From positions 288,480-352,479 of the forward strand of contig NW_008710984.1 of assembly GCF_000327385.1 (NCBI RefSeq): 64,000 bases of DNA. The letters run 5' to 3'. This document shows, one piece after another, positions 60,484-64,000 of this stretch. Position 1 is the stretch's first letter. Every line of letters begins with the position of its first letter. Source of the stretch: Lottia gigantea. Its lineage: Eukaryota; Mollusca; Gastropoda; Lottiidae. The notes beneath the pieces were generated by a model that was not told the origin of the DNA, searched no databases, and saw only the letters and a program-made list of their open reading frames with translations. Position numbers and translations under genes: made by a program.

Positions 60484-60804
60484 ATGGTGGACAGCGCTGT
60501 ACTCGGGGTCATTCTGTTTTTTGCAGTACAAATATCGTATATTATTGTACATAATCAAAAACCGTGTTCTCCAATCTGCATCTTAAACCCCCAAAATTTG
60601 TTGATTCCACGCGAAAGCTACGAATTTCAAAGAGACAAAAGCATAAACGACATGAATCTCAATGAGACATTGATGAAAAACACAGCAACGAATAGAAAAT
60701 CAGATGCTCGTGTAACATATTCATGGATTTACGGAAAATCGACATTACAAATCCAGCTTACATCATTATTCACTTCAATATTTCTGCATCATACGAAATA
60801 CTAA
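60484..60804 (+). CDS. Candidate first coding exon of a membrane-anchored protein (weak)
   Basis: From ATG 60484 (context ACTTCTATGG) the frame gives 106 codons. It starts MVDSAVLGVILFFAVQISYI, a single hydrophobic segment near the N-terminus, then a polar stem with a Cys pair (CSPIC). This is the layout of type II Golgi enzymes such as glycosyl- or sulfotransferases. An acceptor-like TCTCGACTCTTGCACATTAG lies about 33 bases upstream and a possible donor CGT|GTAACA near 60711. No catalytic domain is found to 64000. The same frame is open upstream to 60331. Chance origin is possible. Confidence 0.25.
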   Translation: MVDSAVLGVILFFAVQISYIIVHNQKPCSPICILNPQNLLIPRESYEFQRDKSINDMNLNETLMKNTATNRKSDARVTYSWIYGKSTLQIQLTSLFTSIFLHHTKY

Positions 60805-63800
60805 AAAGATAAATCGTTTTGAGTTTGTTTTGTAAGCTCTTTAAAGCCAGCGTTAGATTTATTTAACGAAGTGCCTTATACATCGAAAGAGCTCTTAAAA
60901 TGAACACATTGTAAAAGAAGTACAACCGTTTTAATATTTTGTTCTACTTGATGCTAAGGTGTATCTAGACGAGTTTCAATAGATAAGTCTATTAATTATG
61001 TGAAAATTAGTTAGTCATTAGTATGATTTTAGTTGAAAAGACACAAACACAAAAATAACTGCATGTTATATAATATACTGTATATAGCCATGGCACCAGT
61101 CCTGAAATAAGTATTACCTGAAATCTAACTTAGAAATCGATTAATCTATTGATATAACATGATTATATGATGAAAAATATCTGCTCTTAGAATAAAGAAG
61201 GCATTGTTCAATGGTTCAAGTCTGCGGTGTAAGAGATTGTTAGAGCTCAATTTCAAATATATCAGGATCAGATGATTTTAAAGAAAAAGAATCCCATTGC
61301 CTTTAATAGTAATTTACCGTGGATGATTGGACTGTCTGGGACATTTTTTGAAATTCTGGTCATATAGCATCGGTCATAGAAATCCGAGATGACAAAAAAC
61401 GGTGACAGCAAATATTTTCAGGCTTGTAAAGAAATGAATTATCAGGTTTCAGGTGACCAATCTACGAAAATCTTCAAAAAAAAGTCCAGTCATAATTTGT
61501 AGGTAGATAGAGTGACACATCCTCACATTGATACGGGTAATATCGAACTACACTGATAAATGACTTATACCCACATAAAAACTATAAAAATAATTCTTAC
61601 AATCTCTTTAATCTAGTAGTTAATCATTATAGTGACTGCCAACTGTTACATCTACACCGACAGCTCAATAGAGAAAATTACAGGCTTCACTAAACACCTT
61701 AATCAACCCAATTATTGTATGTTTAATAGTATTTTCTTATTTTCTTATATACCCAGTTAGAAGCATAATGGTGGTTTAATTAATTTTTGTAGAATATGGT
61801 CAATATTATAGCGTCAAGTGTCAGAATGCATTCATTAACCTGAAATCTCAAATGAATAATTAGAAATAAGTGCTAAAAGGCAGCTTAACCTTTGATTCCC
61901 AAGTTACGTTTTTTAACATTTTTCACGTACTTAGAGGCAGTCTAAGCTATAATTCCCAAGTAATGATAATAAGAACCTTAGTGCCGAAAGACATGACAAT
62001 GCCCTCGTGGTTTCTTTCTACTTATTTACAGATGAAGATTGGTAATGGTATGATGATCACATGGGTTTAAGATAATCTCACTTTAAACATTCCCCAATAA
62101 CAAAACAATTGAAATCTACACAGTCTATTAAATTATAAAAAAGAAAGGGGAAAATTCACTTCGAACAGAATAGCCATGACCCGTAGTCTCATCAATTTAG
62201 TCGGGAATATATTTTAATATCCGGTTTACATGATGAATCGTCTTTTGGGGGAAACCAAAATAGTAGTGTTCTATTTATTCATTTTCTCAATTTCTTTATT
62301 CAAATCATTCCTTCTTGTCAGTAGGGAAATCAACATTTAGAGAATTTGTGAGAATGAAGTGGTTTTTAACAATGCTTTTCGTATCCGCCAAATCCTGTTG
62401 TCTGCTCGTATCATTGTTAACGGTGCTGTGTACTAGCCGAACTATCGAACGGACAGGCTATGTTCGATTCGTCACACTCACTATATGCGACACTTTGGCG
62501 AGGTCGATCTAATAATAAATAAAATAAAGTAAATGGTTTCCATAAAATTTTAGTCATTTATCAGTTTTACTGATTCCTACAATTCACTGCAATGTATGTG
62601 TATATCTGAATACCTGAACCCGACATGGGATATGATCATACGAAACTACGCTCCTGACCAAGAATCAGATCACCAGCTTAACCGCCATTGTAGGCTTTGG
62701 TATTATAACACGTTGTATAACACTTGAGACCAACACATCTGATAGTCATACACGTATTTCCAAACTCACACTATTGTTATTGACTTAAAATAATAAATAT
62801 GTATGTATTTGATTTTTAATAGCGCGTCAATTATGATAAATAAAAAAAAGTTTATGCAGTGAAAATTGACTTTTCATTGTCAGCTGCTACATAATCGCTG
62901 CAACTGCTAACTGTCATGGGAATATTCATGATCAACCCCTGAGTTACACGCATGGATGTTTTCTTTCTTTATTCGTGCACCATTGACAGGAAACGGGCGG
63001 TTGAAAGATCCAAATTAGTCTATTTCAAAATATTTTTGGATCAAACACAAATCGTGTCAAAACTCACGAAGGAGTTTCCTTAAATAAAAAACATATCATG
63101 TCAGATTCTTAAAGTTGACAGGGAGACAGAAAAACTGTATACTGCACGAGATTAAAAATCCTTTGAAATTCGATACGTAGGCACTAATAAATGCACTTCC
63201 GACATCTGACTTAACTTAAATTTACGCGACATTAAACGGTTTTAGAGAGGCTTAAGCCTTGTTCCGAGTACATATGAGATGTTTCGTTGGTATGTAACCA
63301 CAAGTTAGTACCTTCTACATTAGGTGCATAGGGCCGCATTTTCACCGACTAGACTCGGAATGAGGACGTTAACTTGTCAATTGGTCAACAAACCAGTCGT
63401 ACAAGTAGCCAATTCTTTCTACGTTTCGTCGTAATGAATTTGAATTCAACGACTAGTAAGCTCATCGAAATGTCTAAATACCAAACCATTCATTTGGATT
63501 TTGATGATTCCAAGTTCAACAGATGGTTTCTACTGATTCTCGATGGTTTACGGATGCTACCTATTTTAAAATTTAATTAATTGCCTAGTCCCTAGTCGTG
63601 GTAATATGCAATAATTGGTAAATCTATACAAGGGCGTATAGTATTAGAAAAACTTTTAAATAGAAACAGTTAATTTGATCTATGTTATTTCGCAACACTG
63701 TCATCTATGGGTAAATATAATCTGTGTTGGATTGACAAGCCTTCATTGTAGCAGAAATACCACCTTCTCTTTAAAAGTTTATCTCAGCCGAAAGGTTAAA

Positions 63801-64000
63801 ATGTCTGAACCAGGAAGTCTGAACACAATGTAAAATCCAGTTGCTAATATTGGCTATCATAAATTTTCATACATCGAGATGAAGTGCAATGGACCATTCA
63901 TAAACAGGCTATATTTTTAACTAGTACAATTCTGCGCTAAACATTAAAAGCATTATCCATTAGACCATCCGCATCCGAACAATATTTATGATATATGGAA
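60805..64000. other. Right end of the window, nothing recognised
   Basis: AT-rich sequence. A small direct repeat with GGCAG(C/T)..TTCCCAAGT lies near 61878 and 61933. A 52-codon frame with a leader-like start (MKWFLTMLFVSAKSCC, from 62354) has no further support. Confidence 0.35.

Noticed and set aside
62354-62512. 52-codon leader-like open frame
   Set aside because: It has a hydrophobic start but ends at once, has no donor site in a useful position and no second exon was found.

Overview
The window is nuclear DNA of an animal, most likely a mollusc. The genes are split by GT-AG introns, the background is AT-rich by eye, and the repeats are of kinds common in molluscs: pearl-like elements with ~160 bp core repeats, tRNA-derived SINEs, and short elements flanked by TTAA. 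Species cannot be fixed from the sequence alone. I see no viral-type or LTR element, rRNA, true tRNA gene or CRISPR array.

Left to right: (1) the 3' end of an unrecognised + strand gene (3-986), encoding a Ser/Pro/Lys-rich tail with a PPSY motif, then its 3' UTR and a repeat-rich gap holding a pearl-like element split by a SINE. (2) A complete five-exon gene for mitochondrial UMP-CMP kinase 2 (CMPK2) on the - strand (4842-8268, 472 aa). (3) A complete seven-exon gene for viperin (RSAD2), a radical SAM enzyme, on the + strand (9977-16059, 403 aa). Its start codon lies 1.7 kb from that of CMPK2, head to head. (4) A complete thirteen-exon class B1 (secretin-family) GPCR on the - strand (17482-39995, 449 aa), tail to tail with viperin. 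(5) About 24 kb (39996-64000) without a recognisable gene. It holds several minisatellites, TTAA elements, a TATA-type promoter candidate near 45286 and a possible membrane-anchor exon at 60484.

CMPK2 and viperin work in one antiviral pathway in vertebrates: CMPK2 phosphorylates nucleoside monophosphates towards CTP, and viperin converts CTP to the chain terminator ddhCTP. The same divergent pair here implies a shared control region (8269-9965) and ancient linkage. All exon boundaries were read by hand from splice sites, reading phase and family similarity. The three reconstructed frames are open from start to stop.
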